Assembly (NCBI GenBank): GCA_964452095.1
Contig: CAYVKX010000050.1
Location: forward strand, 1-15,249
Length of the DNA: 15,249 nt
Direction of reading: 5' to 3'
Source of the DNA: DUAL01 sp964452095
GTDB taxonomy: Bacteria; Bacteroidota; Bacteroidia; Flavobacteriales; BACL11
This document shows, piece by piece, positions 7,695-15,177 of the stretch; position 1 is the first letter of the stretch, and every line of letters starts with the position of its first letter. The notes beneath the pieces were generated by a model. That model was not told the origin of the DNA. It did not search any database and saw only the letters and a program-made list of their open reading frames with translations. The translations under genes were made by a program, and so were the position numbers.

Positions 7695-8888
7695 TTAATT
7701 CAGCTTCCGAAAGGTTTTCATCCACCTTTCTGGCGGTTCTCCTTGATTAGATTGCTCATAATCACGATATGAACAAGCCACAAAATAATTAACATTTTTT
7801 TCTTTTTCAGAAGTGGAAAAAGGTACTCCAATCCACCATCTTCCGGTTTTATTGCTTTTATAAAACACCACTTCATTCACTCCATCATCAAACGAAACAG
7901 TGTATTTTGTGCACTCATTTAAGTTAGGATTCAACTCATTTTTTCTTTGCTTAAATCCTTGCAAAAAATACCAAAACATTTGTGCAACTAATTTTGCAGT
8001 TTGCCCAGCATTATCCAAAGCATTATTGTATTCAAAAATACCACAAGAAGTTACTTTATCACTCAATCCTGCATAGCGCATAATCGTGCAACTTTCCGCT
8101 CCATCAAAACCATTAGGACCAGCATACACATTAGCTGAACTTACGGAAGATGAAATAGCCGATAAATCAAAACTCAAAAAATCAGTATTACGCAAAATGG
8201 GTTCTGCTTCAAATAGATTCGCTTTTACAAAACCCAAACGATATGTGTCAAAATGGATTTTATCAAGCATCTCAATAGCTGCTGGGCTTTCAAAATAGGA
8301 TTGATAGCCGATATTGCAATAGTTAAATAAATGATTGGGTTGATATGCAATCATCTTGCTTAAATAGGAATGAGAATGAATTTTATCCTCCTCTGCACCT
8401 AAATCAAAAATGCAATCGGTAGCAGTAAATGTAATAATTTTACCGATAGAAACATAAGCCTTATAAATGGCATAAGAAATATCTTGTCCGCCACCAATTA
8501 CTAGCGGAATAATATCGTTTTCCAAAAGAGTTGCACATACTTTTTCTATTTGCTTAAAAGATTCTTTTTTGCTTGGTATTAGTTGCAAATTTCCTAAATC
8601 AGCAACTTTTGGTAAATCCTCAAAATGTAAGCGGTAAAGTTCTTCACGAATAGATGAAAAATCAGTAGTTTTATTTTCAGTTCCTTCACATTCAGCCACA
8701 GAAAAAAAAGCGATTTTTACAGCTGTAATTTCTGGAAAATCATTAGCAGTATGCTTTTTTATAGCATTTCCAATTTGAGAAGATTGCCAATTGTTTTTTA
8801 GCAAATCATCTGAGATAGGAAGGAAGTATGAAGCAAGATTAAACAAGTTTATTATTTTTTCTGTTGTGCTTGCAGCAAAGATAAACAA
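7695..8888 (-). CDS. Arginase/formimidoylglutamase-fold protein with degraded metal site
   Basis: A ureohydrolase-fold protein of a Bacteroidota-specific lineage usually annotated as formimidoylglutamase or arginase. The fold is recognisable: NDIIPLVIGGGQDISYA (124-140), TDCIFDLG (157-164), IGYQSYF (193-199) and FLSFDLSAISSSVSSANVYA (237-256). The Mn ligands are largely lost. GGDHS is replaced by GGGQDIS, the DAHxD histidine position is isoleucine in DCIFD, and the SFDxD second aspartate is serine in SFDLS (243). A C-terminal extension beyond about residue 310 contains KTGRWWIGVPF (347-357) and EPPERWMKTF (384-393). It is therefore probably not an active ureohydrolase, and its role is unknown. 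The ATG at 8888 overlaps topA by 37 bases. An in-frame TTG at 8844-8846, six bases past the topA stop, is an alternative start giving a length closer to relatives I remember. Confidence 0.75.
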   Translation of the reverse strand: MFIFAASTTEKIINLFNLASYFLPISDDLLKNNWQSSQIGNAIKKHTANDFPEITAVKIAFFSVAECEGTENKTTDFSSIREELYRLHFEDLPKVADLGNLQLIPSKKESFKQIEKVCATLLENDIIPLVIGGGQDISYAIYKAYVSIGKIITFTATDCIFDLGAEEDKIHSHSYLSKMIAYQPNHLFNYCNIGYQSYFESPAAIEMLDKIHFDTYRLGFVKANLFEAEPILRNTDFLSFDLSAISSSVSSANVYAGPNGFDGAESCTIMRYAGLSDKVTSCGIFEYNNALDNAGQTAKLVAQMFWYFLQGFKQRKNELNPNLNECTKYTVSFDDGVNEVVFYKSNKTGRWWIGVPFSTSEKEKNVNYFVACSYRDYEQSNQGEPPERWMKTFRKLN

Positions 8889-11167
8889 TCTTCTCTACTT
8901 AAACTTTTTGGTTCAGTATCTTTTGGGATTTTAAGATTTATCTTTTTACCTTTTTCAGGAGTAACCTGTACAAAAGGTCCGTATCTTCCATTGAGAACTT
9001 GAATAAGTGGCTCGCCCTCAAAATTATTAATTAACCTATCTTTATCGGCTTGAATTTTTATTTTTATAAGTTCAATTGCTCTATCTAATTTGATGGTTAA
9101 CGGATCCTCTTCATCCGTTTTTTTGATGGATGTAAATTTTCCTTTATACCGTAAATAAGGTCCGAATCTTCCAATTGCCGCAACCACTTCTTCTCCTTCA
9201 AAATCACCAACTACTCTTGGTAATTTGAAAAGCTCCAAAGCTTGTTCTAAATTGATGGTTTGTACAGTTTGTTCTCCAATAATGGAAGCGTATTTTGGTT
9301 TAGGATCATTATCTGTTTCTTGCCTTTCGCCAATTTGCACCATTGGACCAAATCTCCCAACTCTTGCATATACATTATTTTCACTTTTCGGATCAACTCC
9401 CAAAAGCCGCTCACCAGATGCTCTATCAGCATTTTCATCTACTTCTAACACTTGTTTATGGAAAGGCCCGTAAAATGCTGCAATCATTTCATTCCAAACT
9501 TTTTTTCCTTCCGCAATATCGTCAAACTCGCTTTCCACAGAAGAAGTAAATCCATAATCCATTATATCATTAAAATTCTCTTCTAGAAAATCGCAAACAA
9601 CAGTTCCTTCTGAAGTAGGGAAAAGTTTACCTTTTTCTGCTCCAAAATTCTCTGTTCGTTTTTCTTCTGTGAGTTCTCCATCTTTTACAATTATCGCCTG
9701 AATTTCTCTTTGTTTTGCCTCAGTAGTTTGCTTTACCACATATTTTCTGTTTTGAATAGTAGTAATTGTTGCAGCATAAGTTGATGGTCTTCCAATTCCT
9801 AATTCCTCCAATTTTTTTACCAAACTCGCCTCAGCATATCTTGGCGGATGTTTGCTAAATCGCTCCAACCCTAAAACTTCATTAGCACTTACATTTGCTC
9901 CTAATTCTAGTGGAGGAAGCATTCCTTTTTCGCTTTCGGTTTCATCATCTTTTCCTTCCAAATATACTTTCATAAATCCATCAAAAGTAATTACCTCTCC
10001 TTTTGCAACAAATTGTTCCTCAGTAGTAGAAAGGCTTATTTTTGCAATAGTTCTATCAATTTGTGCATCCGCCATTTGTGATGCGATTGTTCTTTTCCAA
10101 ATAAGAGCATACAGTTTTTGATGTGCACTTTCGCCATCTACTGTGCTTTTACTCATTTCAGTTGGGCGAATGGCCTCATGCGCCTCTTGAGCTCCTTTTG
10201 CTTTTGTGGTAAAAGTTCTTCTTTTGCAGTAGTTTTCTCCATAAGAAGTGCCAATAGCAGTAGCGGCAGCATTTAATGCATCATTAGATAGATTCACGCT
10301 ATCAGTACGCATATAAGTAATTTTCCCTGATTCATATAATTTTTGGGCAACAATCATAGTTTGCGTTACAGAAAAGCCCAATTTTCTAGATGCCTCTTGT
10401 TGCAGGGTAGAAGTAGTAAAAGGAGCAGAAGGAGATTTCTTGGCTGGCTTTTTCTCTACATTTTCCACCTTAAATTCTGCCGATTTACATTTTTCTAAAA
10501 ACGCTTGTGCATCTTTCAATGAGCTTAATCTTTTTGGCAATTCTGCCTTAAATTGTTTGCCCTCAGCAGTTGTAAATTCTGCCGATACCCTAAAAGAAGA
10601 AACGCTTTCAAAATTAATGATTTCTTTTTCTCTTTCTACTATTAGTTTTAGTGCAACCGATTGCACACGCCCAGCAGAAAGTCCTGGTTTTATTTTTTTC
10701 CACAAAATTGGAGATAGTTCAAATCCCACTAATCTATCTAAAATCCTGCGAGCTTGTTGTGCGTTTATTAAGTTTTGGTCCAATTCTCTTGGGTTTTCCA
10801 CCGCATTGGTAATTGCTTTTTTTGTAATCTCGTGAAATACGATTCGTTTGGTCTGTTTTTTATCTAAGCCAAGTGCTTCTGTCAAATGCCAAGCAATTGC
10901 CTCTCCTTCCCTATCCTCATCAGTTGCTAACCAGATAGTGTCTGCTTTTTTTACTTCTGCTTTTAACTCGCTTACCACTTTCTTTTTATCATCAGAAATA
11001 ACATATTTTGGCTTAAATCCATTCTCAATATCTATCGCCATTCCACCTTTTTTGGGAAGGTCGCGAATGTGTCCAATACTAGATTTAACCGTAAAACCTT
11101 TCCCTAAATACCCTTCAATGGTTTTCGCCTTTGCTGGCGATTCTACAATAACTAAGTTCTTGCTCAT
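8852..11167 (-). CDS. topA: DNA topoisomerase I (type IA)
   Basis: Relaxes negative supercoils in the nucleoid by single-strand passage. With the chosen start the product has 771 residues and opens MSKNLVIVESPAKAKTIEG, the standard TopA N-terminus. The reading frame extends ten codons further upstream to 11197, but those codons (MHKILKSKLI) are not part of the family. The TOPRIM domain supplies E9 and ATDEDREGEA (81-90, with D83/D85/E87). The active-site tyrosine is Y285 in GKITYMRTDS. The C-terminus carries three topoisomerase C-terminal repeats marked by GRFGPMVQ (about 604), GRFGPYLR (about 666) and GRYGPFVQ (about 727), instead of the zinc fingers of E. coli TopA, as is usual in this phylum. 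It is divergent from miaB and overlaps the downstream arginase-like gene's ATG. Confidence 0.97.
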   Translation of the reverse strand: MSKNLVIVESPAKAKTIEGYLGKGFTVKSSIGHIRDLPKKGGMAIDIENGFKPKYVISDDKKKVVSELKAEVKKADTIWLATDEDREGEAIAWHLTEALGLDKKQTKRIVFHEITKKAITNAVENPRELDQNLINAQQARRILDRLVGFELSPILWKKIKPGLSAGRVQSVALKLIVEREKEIINFESVSSFRVSAEFTTAEGKQFKAELPKRLSSLKDAQAFLEKCKSAEFKVENVEKKPAKKSPSAPFTTSTLQQEASRKLGFSVTQTMIVAQKLYESGKITYMRTDSVNLSNDALNAAATAIGTSYGENYCKRRTFTTKAKGAQEAHEAIRPTEMSKSTVDGESAHQKLYALIWKRTIASQMADAQIDRTIAKISLSTTEEQFVAKGEVITFDGFMKVYLEGKDDETESEKGMLPPLELGANVSANEVLGLERFSKHPPRYAEASLVKKLEELGIGRPSTYAATITTIQNRKYVVKQTTEAKQREIQAIIVKDGELTEEKRTENFGAEKGKLFPTSEGTVVCDFLEENFNDIMDYGFTSSVESEFDDIAEGKKVWNEMIAAFYGPFHKQVLEVDENADRASGERLLGVDPKSENNVYARVGRFGPMVQIGERQETDNDPKPKYASIIGEQTVQTINLEQALELFKLPRVVGDFEGEEVVAAIGRFGPYLRYKGKFTSIKKTDEEDPLTIKLDRAIELIKIKIQADKDRLINNFEGEPLIQVLNGRYGPFVQVTPEKGKKINLKIPKDTEPKSLSREDCLSLLQAQQKK

Positions 11168-11194
11168 AATCAATTTCGATTTTAAAATTTTGTG

Positions 11195-11226
11195 CAAATA
11201 AAAGAAAGTTTTTTTAAATAAAACAA
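11195..11226 (-). promoter_or_regulatory. Candidate topA promoter
   Basis: On the minus strand, TTG (11224-11226) is followed after 21 bases by TTTATTTG (11195-11202), one base off TAnnTTTG. Spacing is in the accepted range for Bacteroidota promoters. Transcription would begin near 11190, giving a leader of about 23 bases for the start at 11167. This also supports 11167 rather than 11197 as the start, since 11197 lies inside the -7 element. Confidence 0.4.
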
Positions 11227-11237
11227 CTCAAAAATGC

Positions 11238-11301
11238 TGTCAGTTTGCATTATATTATTTATAATATAAGAAAATTGAAATTCTGCCACATTGTCAGTTT
11301 G
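11238..11301 (+). repeat. Direct repeat TGTCAGTTTG, two copies
   Basis: The ten bases TGTCAGTTTG occur at 11238-11247 and again at 11292-11301, 54 bases apart, within the topA-miaB divergent gap. The second copy is part of a 13-bp inverted repeat (11292-11304). Two copies of one motif in a shared promoter region suggest paired binding sites, but no regulator is identified. Confidence 0.5.
11250..11269. repeat. AT-only inverted repeat in the topA-miaB gap
   Basis: TTATATTA (11250-11257) and TAATATAA (11262-11269) form a perfect 8-bp stem around the loop TTTA. It lies centrally between the divergent promoters and between the two TGTCAGTTTG copies. It may be an easily melted or bent element; chance is possible given the base composition. 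Confidence 0.35.
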
Positions 11302-11324
11302 ACAGATTTTTTTATTTAACTTTG
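11291..11324 (+). promoter_or_regulatory. miaB operon promoter with overlapping operator-like palindrome
   Basis: TAACTTTG at 11317-11324 is an exact TAnnTTTG -7 element. Upstream, TTG at 11291-11293 (23-base spacer) or TTTG at 11298-11301 (15-base spacer) could be the -33 element. Transcription would start near 11330, leaving a leader of about 14 bases before the miaB ATG. The -33 zone contains TGTCA-GTT-TGACA (11292-11304), a perfect inverted repeat placed where a bound protein would block the polymerase. Confidence 0.65.
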
Positions 11325-11343
11325 CAGTCCGAAAATTAAGAAA

Positions 11344-12792
11344 ATGGATTTTGAAAAAATGGATGAGAAATTGATGAATGAAAAAAGACAAGGTGAAACT
11401 TTGAGTATTGCTAAGGGAAAAAATGGCAAGAAAAAAATGTATATCGAAAGTTATGGTTGCCAGATGAATTTCTCGGATTCTGAGATAGTAGCTTCTATTT
11501 TAACTACTGAAGGATTTTCTACAACTAAAGATATAGAACAAGCCGATTTGGTATTTGTAAATACTTGCTCAATTAGAGAAAAAGCCGAGCAAACCGTAAG
11601 GAGAAGATTACAAGTTTATAACTCCATAAAAAAGAAGAAAAACCCAGGAATGATTGTTGGCGTTTTGGGCTGTATGGCCGAAAGGTTGAAAGAAAAATTT
11701 TTGGAAGAAGAAAAATTAGTGGATATTGTTGTGGGGCCAGATGCTTACAGAGATTTACCCAATTTGATAAAGCAAGTGGATGATGGGCGGAAAGCAGTAA
11801 ATGTAATTCTTTCAAAAGAAGAAACTTATGCTGAAATTAGCCCTGTAAGATTGGGTGGAAATGGCGTAACGGCTTTTGTTTCTATTACCAGAGGATGCGA
11901 TAATATGTGTACTTTTTGTGTAGTGCCTTTCACAAGAGGAAGAGAAAGAAGTAGAAACCCTGAAAGTATTGTAAATGAATGCAAACAATTAATAGTTGAT
12001 GGCTACAAAGAAGTTACTCTTTTAGGGCAAAATGTAGATTCTTATCTTTGGTATGGAGGCGGACTGAAAAAAGAGTTCAAAAATTTGAGTAAAAAAGAGC
12101 AGGAAGAAAGCGTGAATTTTGCGGAATTAATGGAAATGGTAGCAAAGGTAAGCCCAGATTTGAGAGTTCGATTTTCTACTTCTAATCCGCAAGATATGAC
12201 GGATGATGTACTACATATAATGGCGAAATATAAAAACATTTGTAACTACATTCATTTGCCTGTTCAATCTGGCAGTAATAGCATTTTAGAAAAAATGAAT
12301 AGAGGATATGCAAAAGAAGAATATCTTGGTAGGATTGAAAAAATTCGGGAGATTTTGCCCGATTGTGGAATTTCTATGGATATGATTGCTGGCTTTTGCT
12401 CAGAAACCGAAAAAGACCATAAAGACAGTTTAGATTTGATGGATAAAGTGAAATTTGATTTTGGCTATATGTTCAAATATTCTGAGCGGCCAAATACTCC
12501 TGCACAAAGGAAATTTAAAGATGATGTTTTAGAGGAAACTAAGCAGGAAAGATTAGCTGAAATTATTGAAAAACAAATGGCACATTCTTTAATCAGAAAT
12601 AAAGAAACAATTGGCAAAACTTATGAAGTATTGATTGAAGGAGAAAGTAAAAAATCTGCTGAGAAACTCTATGGAAGAACTGCTCAAAATAAAGTGGTTG
12701 TTTTCGATAGAGAAAATTACAAAAAAGGTCAATATGTAAATGTAATTGTTGAGAACTGCACAGCCGCCACTTTAATGGGAAAAGTAATATAA
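11344..12792 (+). CDS. miaB: tRNA-2-methylthio-N6-dimethylallyladenosine synthase MiaB
   Basis: Radical-SAM methylthiotransferase that adds a methylthio group to isopentenyl-A37 of tRNAs reading UNN codons. The 482-residue protein has the three domains in order. The N-terminal UPF0004 domain carries cluster cysteines C39 (ESYGCQMN), C75 (NTCSIREKAEQ) and C110 (GVLGCMAER). The radical-SAM core has the CxxxCxxC triad C185/C189/C192 in TRGCDNMCTFCVVPFTRGRE. A C-terminal TRAM domain spans about 412-482. ATG 11344 leaves about 30 extra residues before the conserved MYIESYGC, normal for Bacteroidota MiaB, and fits a predicted transcription start near 11330. It is the first gene of a tightly packed unit; the next gene starts one base after its stop. 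Confidence 0.96.
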   Translation: MDFEKMDEKLMNEKRQGETLSIAKGKNGKKKMYIESYGCQMNFSDSEIVASILTTEGFSTTKDIEQADLVFVNTCSIREKAEQTVRRRLQVYNSIKKKKNPGMIVGVLGCMAERLKEKFLEEEKLVDIVVGPDAYRDLPNLIKQVDDGRKAVNVILSKEETYAEISPVRLGGNGVTAFVSITRGCDNMCTFCVVPFTRGRERSRNPESIVNECKQLIVDGYKEVTLLGQNVDSYLWYGGGLKKEFKNLSKKEQEESVNFAELMEMVAKVSPDLRVRFSTSNPQDMTDDVLHIMAKYKNICNYIHLPVQSGSNSILEKMNRGYAKEEYLGRIEKIREILPDCGISMDMIAGFCSETEKDHKDSLDLMDKVKFDFGYMFKYSERPNTPAQRKFKDDVLEETKQERLAEIIEKQMAHSLIRNKETIGKTYEVLIEGESKKSAEKLYGRTAQNKVVVFDRENYKKGQYVNVIVENCTAATLMGKVI

Positions 12793-12793
12793 T

Positions 12794-13969
12794 ATGGACG
12801 CAAAACAAGCAAAACAAAGATTTGGAATTATTGGAAATGACACTGGGCTTATCCGTGCAATTGATGTGGCTTTGCAAGTTTCCCCTACCGACATTTCCGT
12901 ATTTGTGTATGGAGAAAGTGGAACGGGAAAAGAAAATGTTCCAAAAATAATCCATCAGAATTCTAAGCGAAAACACAGCAATTATGTAGCGGTAAATTGT
13001 GGTGCAATTCCAGAAGGAACTATTGATTCCGAACTTTTTGGGCACGAAAAAGGAGCTTTTACTGGCGCTCACGATAGCAGAAAAGGATATTTTGAAGTAG
13101 CAAATGGTGGTACTATTTTTTTGGATGAAGTAGCTGAATTACCTCTATCTACTCAAGTGCGACTTTTAAGGGTTTTGGAAAGCGGAGAATTTATGAAAGT
13201 TGGCTCTTCCAAAACTCAAAAAACGGATGTGAGAATTATTGCTGCAACCAATGTAAATGTGCAAGAAGCCCTGAGAAAAGGAAAGTTTCGTGAGGATTTA
13301 TTTTACCGATTAAATACCGTTAGCATCCAAATTCCAGCCCTTAGAAATAGAAAGGAAGATATTCCTTTACTTTTCAAAAAATTTGCTACCGATTTTGCTG
13401 ATCAATACAACACCCCAGCCATTCGCCTAAGTGATGATGCAATGGAACTTTTGAAAAATTATCCTTGGCCAGGAAATATCCGCCAACTAAAAAATTTTGT
13501 TGCACAAATTTCCGTTATAGAGCAAGAAAGAAACATATCGGCTGACACTTTGAACTCTTATATTCCGCATAATCAAAACACTAACAAAACCCCAATACTT
13601 TTTGAAGGAGAAAATAGTAGTGAATTTTCGGAAAGAGAAATTTTGTATAAAGTACTTTTTGATATGAAAAAAGATTTAACGGAACTAAAAAAAATCACTT
13701 TTGATTTGATGCAAAAAGAAGGGAAAATGGAGGGAGATTCTCCAAAAGTTTTTGAAGATTTGGAAAATGAAAATGCAGTAACTATTCTTTCCACTAAAAA
13801 CTCAGCAGAAAACATTGAAGTTGCACAAAATTTATCTTTATTTGAACAAGAAAAAAACTTGATTGTTCGGGCCTTGGAAAAGCATAAAGGAAAAAGGAAA
13901 TATGCAGCAAAAGAATTAGGGATTTCAGAGCGAACTTTGTATAGAAAAATTAAAGAATTTGATTTGTAA
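12794..13969 (+). CDS. Sigma-54-dependent transcriptional activator lacking a receiver domain
   Basis: An NtrC-family AAA+ activator that remodels RpoN-RNA polymerase at -24/-12 promoters. The AAA+ domain begins almost at residue 1, so there is no N-terminal receiver, GAF or PAS sensor. Walker A GESGTGKE is at 40-47, the sigma-54-contacting GAFTGA loop at 87-92, Walker B GGTIFLDE at 105-112, the arginine-finger region REDLFYRL at 166-173 and YPWPGNIRQL at 223-232. A charged linker (about 265-350) contains REILYKVLFDMKKDLTELKK (281-300). A Fis-type helix-turn-helix, RKYAAKELGISERTLYRKIK (368-387), ends the 391-residue protein. All catalytic elements are intact, so it should be active. Its input signal must come from a partner or from expression level. 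It starts one base after miaB and its stop shares a base with the lptE start (TAATG), so they are co-expressed. Confidence 0.93.
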   Translation: MDAKQAKQRFGIIGNDTGLIRAIDVALQVSPTDISVFVYGESGTGKENVPKIIHQNSKRKHSNYVAVNCGAIPEGTIDSELFGHEKGAFTGAHDSRKGYFEVANGGTIFLDEVAELPLSTQVRLLRVLESGEFMKVGSSKTQKTDVRIIAATNVNVQEALRKGKFREDLFYRLNTVSIQIPALRNRKEDIPLLFKKFATDFADQYNTPAIRLSDDAMELLKNYPWPGNIRQLKNFVAQISVIEQERNISADTLNSYIPHNQNTNKTPILFEGENSSEFSEREILYKVLFDMKKDLTELKKITFDLMQKEGKMEGDSPKVFEDLENENAVTILSTKNSAENIEVAQNLSLFEQEKNLIVRALEKHKGKRKYAAKELGISERTLYRKIKEFDL

Positions 13970-14475
13970 TGTATAGAATTTTTAACAAAATATTGGGAGT
14001 TGTTTTAGTGAGTTTTCTTTCTGCTTGCGGTTTTTATTCTTTTACTGGCGCATCCATTTCTCCAGAAGTAAAAACGGTTTCTGTGCAGTATTTTCCTAAT
14101 CGAGCTGCCACCATTGAGCCAACCCTTAGTCAGGTATTTACAGAAAGGTTGAAAGATTATTTTTTGCAGCAAACCAATTTAAGTTTGGAAACAGATGCGG
14201 GCGATTTGAATTTTAGTGGAGAAATTACAAAATATGAGGTAAAGCCAATTGCTATTCAGGCAAATGAACAAGCTGCACAAAATAGGCTGACCATTGCCAT
14301 AAAAGTAAAGTTTGAAAACATAAAAGATGAAAGCAAAAATTTTGAGCAGAAGTTTTCTCGCTATGGGGATTATGATAGTAGCAAAAGTTTAGCAGAAGTA
14401 GAAAACGATTTAATTGAGCAAATAACAAATGAATTAGCAGAAGATATTTTTAATAAAGCAGTGGTAAATTGGTAA
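13969..14475 (+). CDS. lptE: LPS-assembly lipoprotein LptE
   Basis: Outer-membrane lipoprotein that plugs LptD and helps insert LPS into the outer leaflet. The 168-residue precursor has a type II signal peptide ending in the lipobox LSAC, with the lipidated cysteine at residue 20. The mature start CGFYSFTGASISPEVKTVSV (20-39), with YFPNRAA following, is the Bacteroidota LptE signature. The rest is a single small alpha/beta domain with no membrane segment. The ATG overlaps the preceding stop by one base (TAATG), a coupling repeated at its own end with the next gene. Its presence after a sigma-54 activator suggests that regulator is co-expressed with envelope genes, but does not show that it controls them. 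Confidence 0.92.
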   Translation: MYRIFNKILGVVLVSFLSACGFYSFTGASISPEVKTVSVQYFPNRAATIEPTLSQVFTERLKDYFLQQTNLSLETDAGDLNFSGEITKYEVKPIAIQANEQAAQNRLTIAIKVKFENIKDESKNFEQKFSRYGDYDSSKSLAEVENDLIEQITNELAEDIFNKAVVNW

Positions 14476-15176
14476 TGCGAAACGAAAAACTCATAGCAAA
14501 TATCCAAAACCCAATGCGAATTGGAAAAGAAGAAATAGCGGATATGCGAATTAGTCTGCAAGCTTTTCCATACTTTTCTACAATGCAATTGCTTTATACC
14601 AAAGGGCTGTATAATACCGATAGTATAAGCTACAATAGGCAACTAAGAAAAGCGGCAGCTTATGCTGGAGATAGAAAACTACTTTTTAAACTCATTACTG
14701 AAAATGTAAAAAAGATAGAAATAGTTGCTCAAGGGAAAACAGAAGTAATTGAGCCAAAGAAAGTAGCGATAAAAGAAGAAGTTCAAGCTCCTGAGAAAGA
14801 ATTAGAAATTGGCAAACCACTTGAGTTTTCTGAAGAAGAAACCCATTCTTTTGCTGAGTGGTTAGCGCTTACCAAAACCAAAAAAATTAACAGAACAGAA
14901 GAAAAAGGAGAAGATTTAATTGAAAAGTTTATTGAAAAACAGCCAACAATTAGCAAGCCAAAAAAGGAAGAATTCTTCTCCCCTGTAGAGTCAGCAAAGG
15001 AAAGTTTGATAGAAAATGATGAAATTGTAACAGAAACTTTGGCTCGTGTTTATCTAGAACAAGGACATTATATTAAGGCAATTGCAGCTTATGAGAAATT
15101 AAGTTTGAAATTTCCACAAAAAAGTAGTTTCTTTGCAAACCAAATAAAATTAATTAACGACTTAAAAGAAAAATAA
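14475..15176 (+). CDS. Uncharacterised Bacteroidota protein with C-terminal TPR-like segment
   Basis: I do not recognise a named function. With the ATG at 14475, which overlaps the lptE stop as TAATG, the product has 233 residues; a TTG two codons earlier is possible but less likely. There is no signal peptide or membrane helix, so it is probably cytoplasmic. Three parts are visible. An N-terminal block (30-76) has FPYFSTMQLLYTKGLYNTDS followed by a basic-aromatic helix, probably helical. A long linker rich in E, K and P (about 78-180) contains one island, SFAEWLALTKTKK (125-137). A TPR-like helical hairpin (184-216) has TETLARVYLEQGHYIKAIAA and YEKLSLKFP. From memory, similar proteins sit between lptE and secG in other Bacteroidota. 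A scaffold or adaptor role is inference from the TPR only. Confidence 0.8.
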   Translation: MRNEKLIANIQNPMRIGKEEIADMRISLQAFPYFSTMQLLYTKGLYNTDSISYNRQLRKAAAYAGDRKLLFKLITENVKKIEIVAQGKTEVIEPKKVAIKEEVQAPEKELEIGKPLEFSEEETHSFAEWLALTKTKKINRTEEKGEDLIEKFIEKQPTISKPKKEEFFSPVESAKESLIENDEIVTETLARVYLEQGHYIKAIAAYEKLSLKFPQKSSFFANQIKLINDLKEK

Positions 15177-15177
15177 A

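Noticed and set aside
11168..11197. Ten-codon N-terminal extension of topA (MHKILKSKLI)
   Set aside because: The conserved TopA N-terminus begins at the ATG at 11165-11167, and the upstream ATG falls within the predicted -7 element, so it would not be transcribed from that promoter.
10440..11201. Open frames of 131 and 117 codons on the plus strand inside topA
   Set aside because: Exactly antisense to conserved TopA domains; Ser/Phe-rich product typical of the reverse complement of Lys/Glu-rich coding DNA.
11182..11391. 69-codon minus-strand frame covering the topA leader and miaB start
   Set aside because: It overlaps both predicted promoters and the miaB start, has an AT-driven composition (Phe, Ile, Lys, Asn), and no homology I recognise.
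12593..13072. 159-codon open frame on the minus strand across the miaB/sigma-54 activator junction
   Set aside because: Antisense to two secure genes, low-complexity Phe/Ser/Leu-rich composition, and no recognisable motif.
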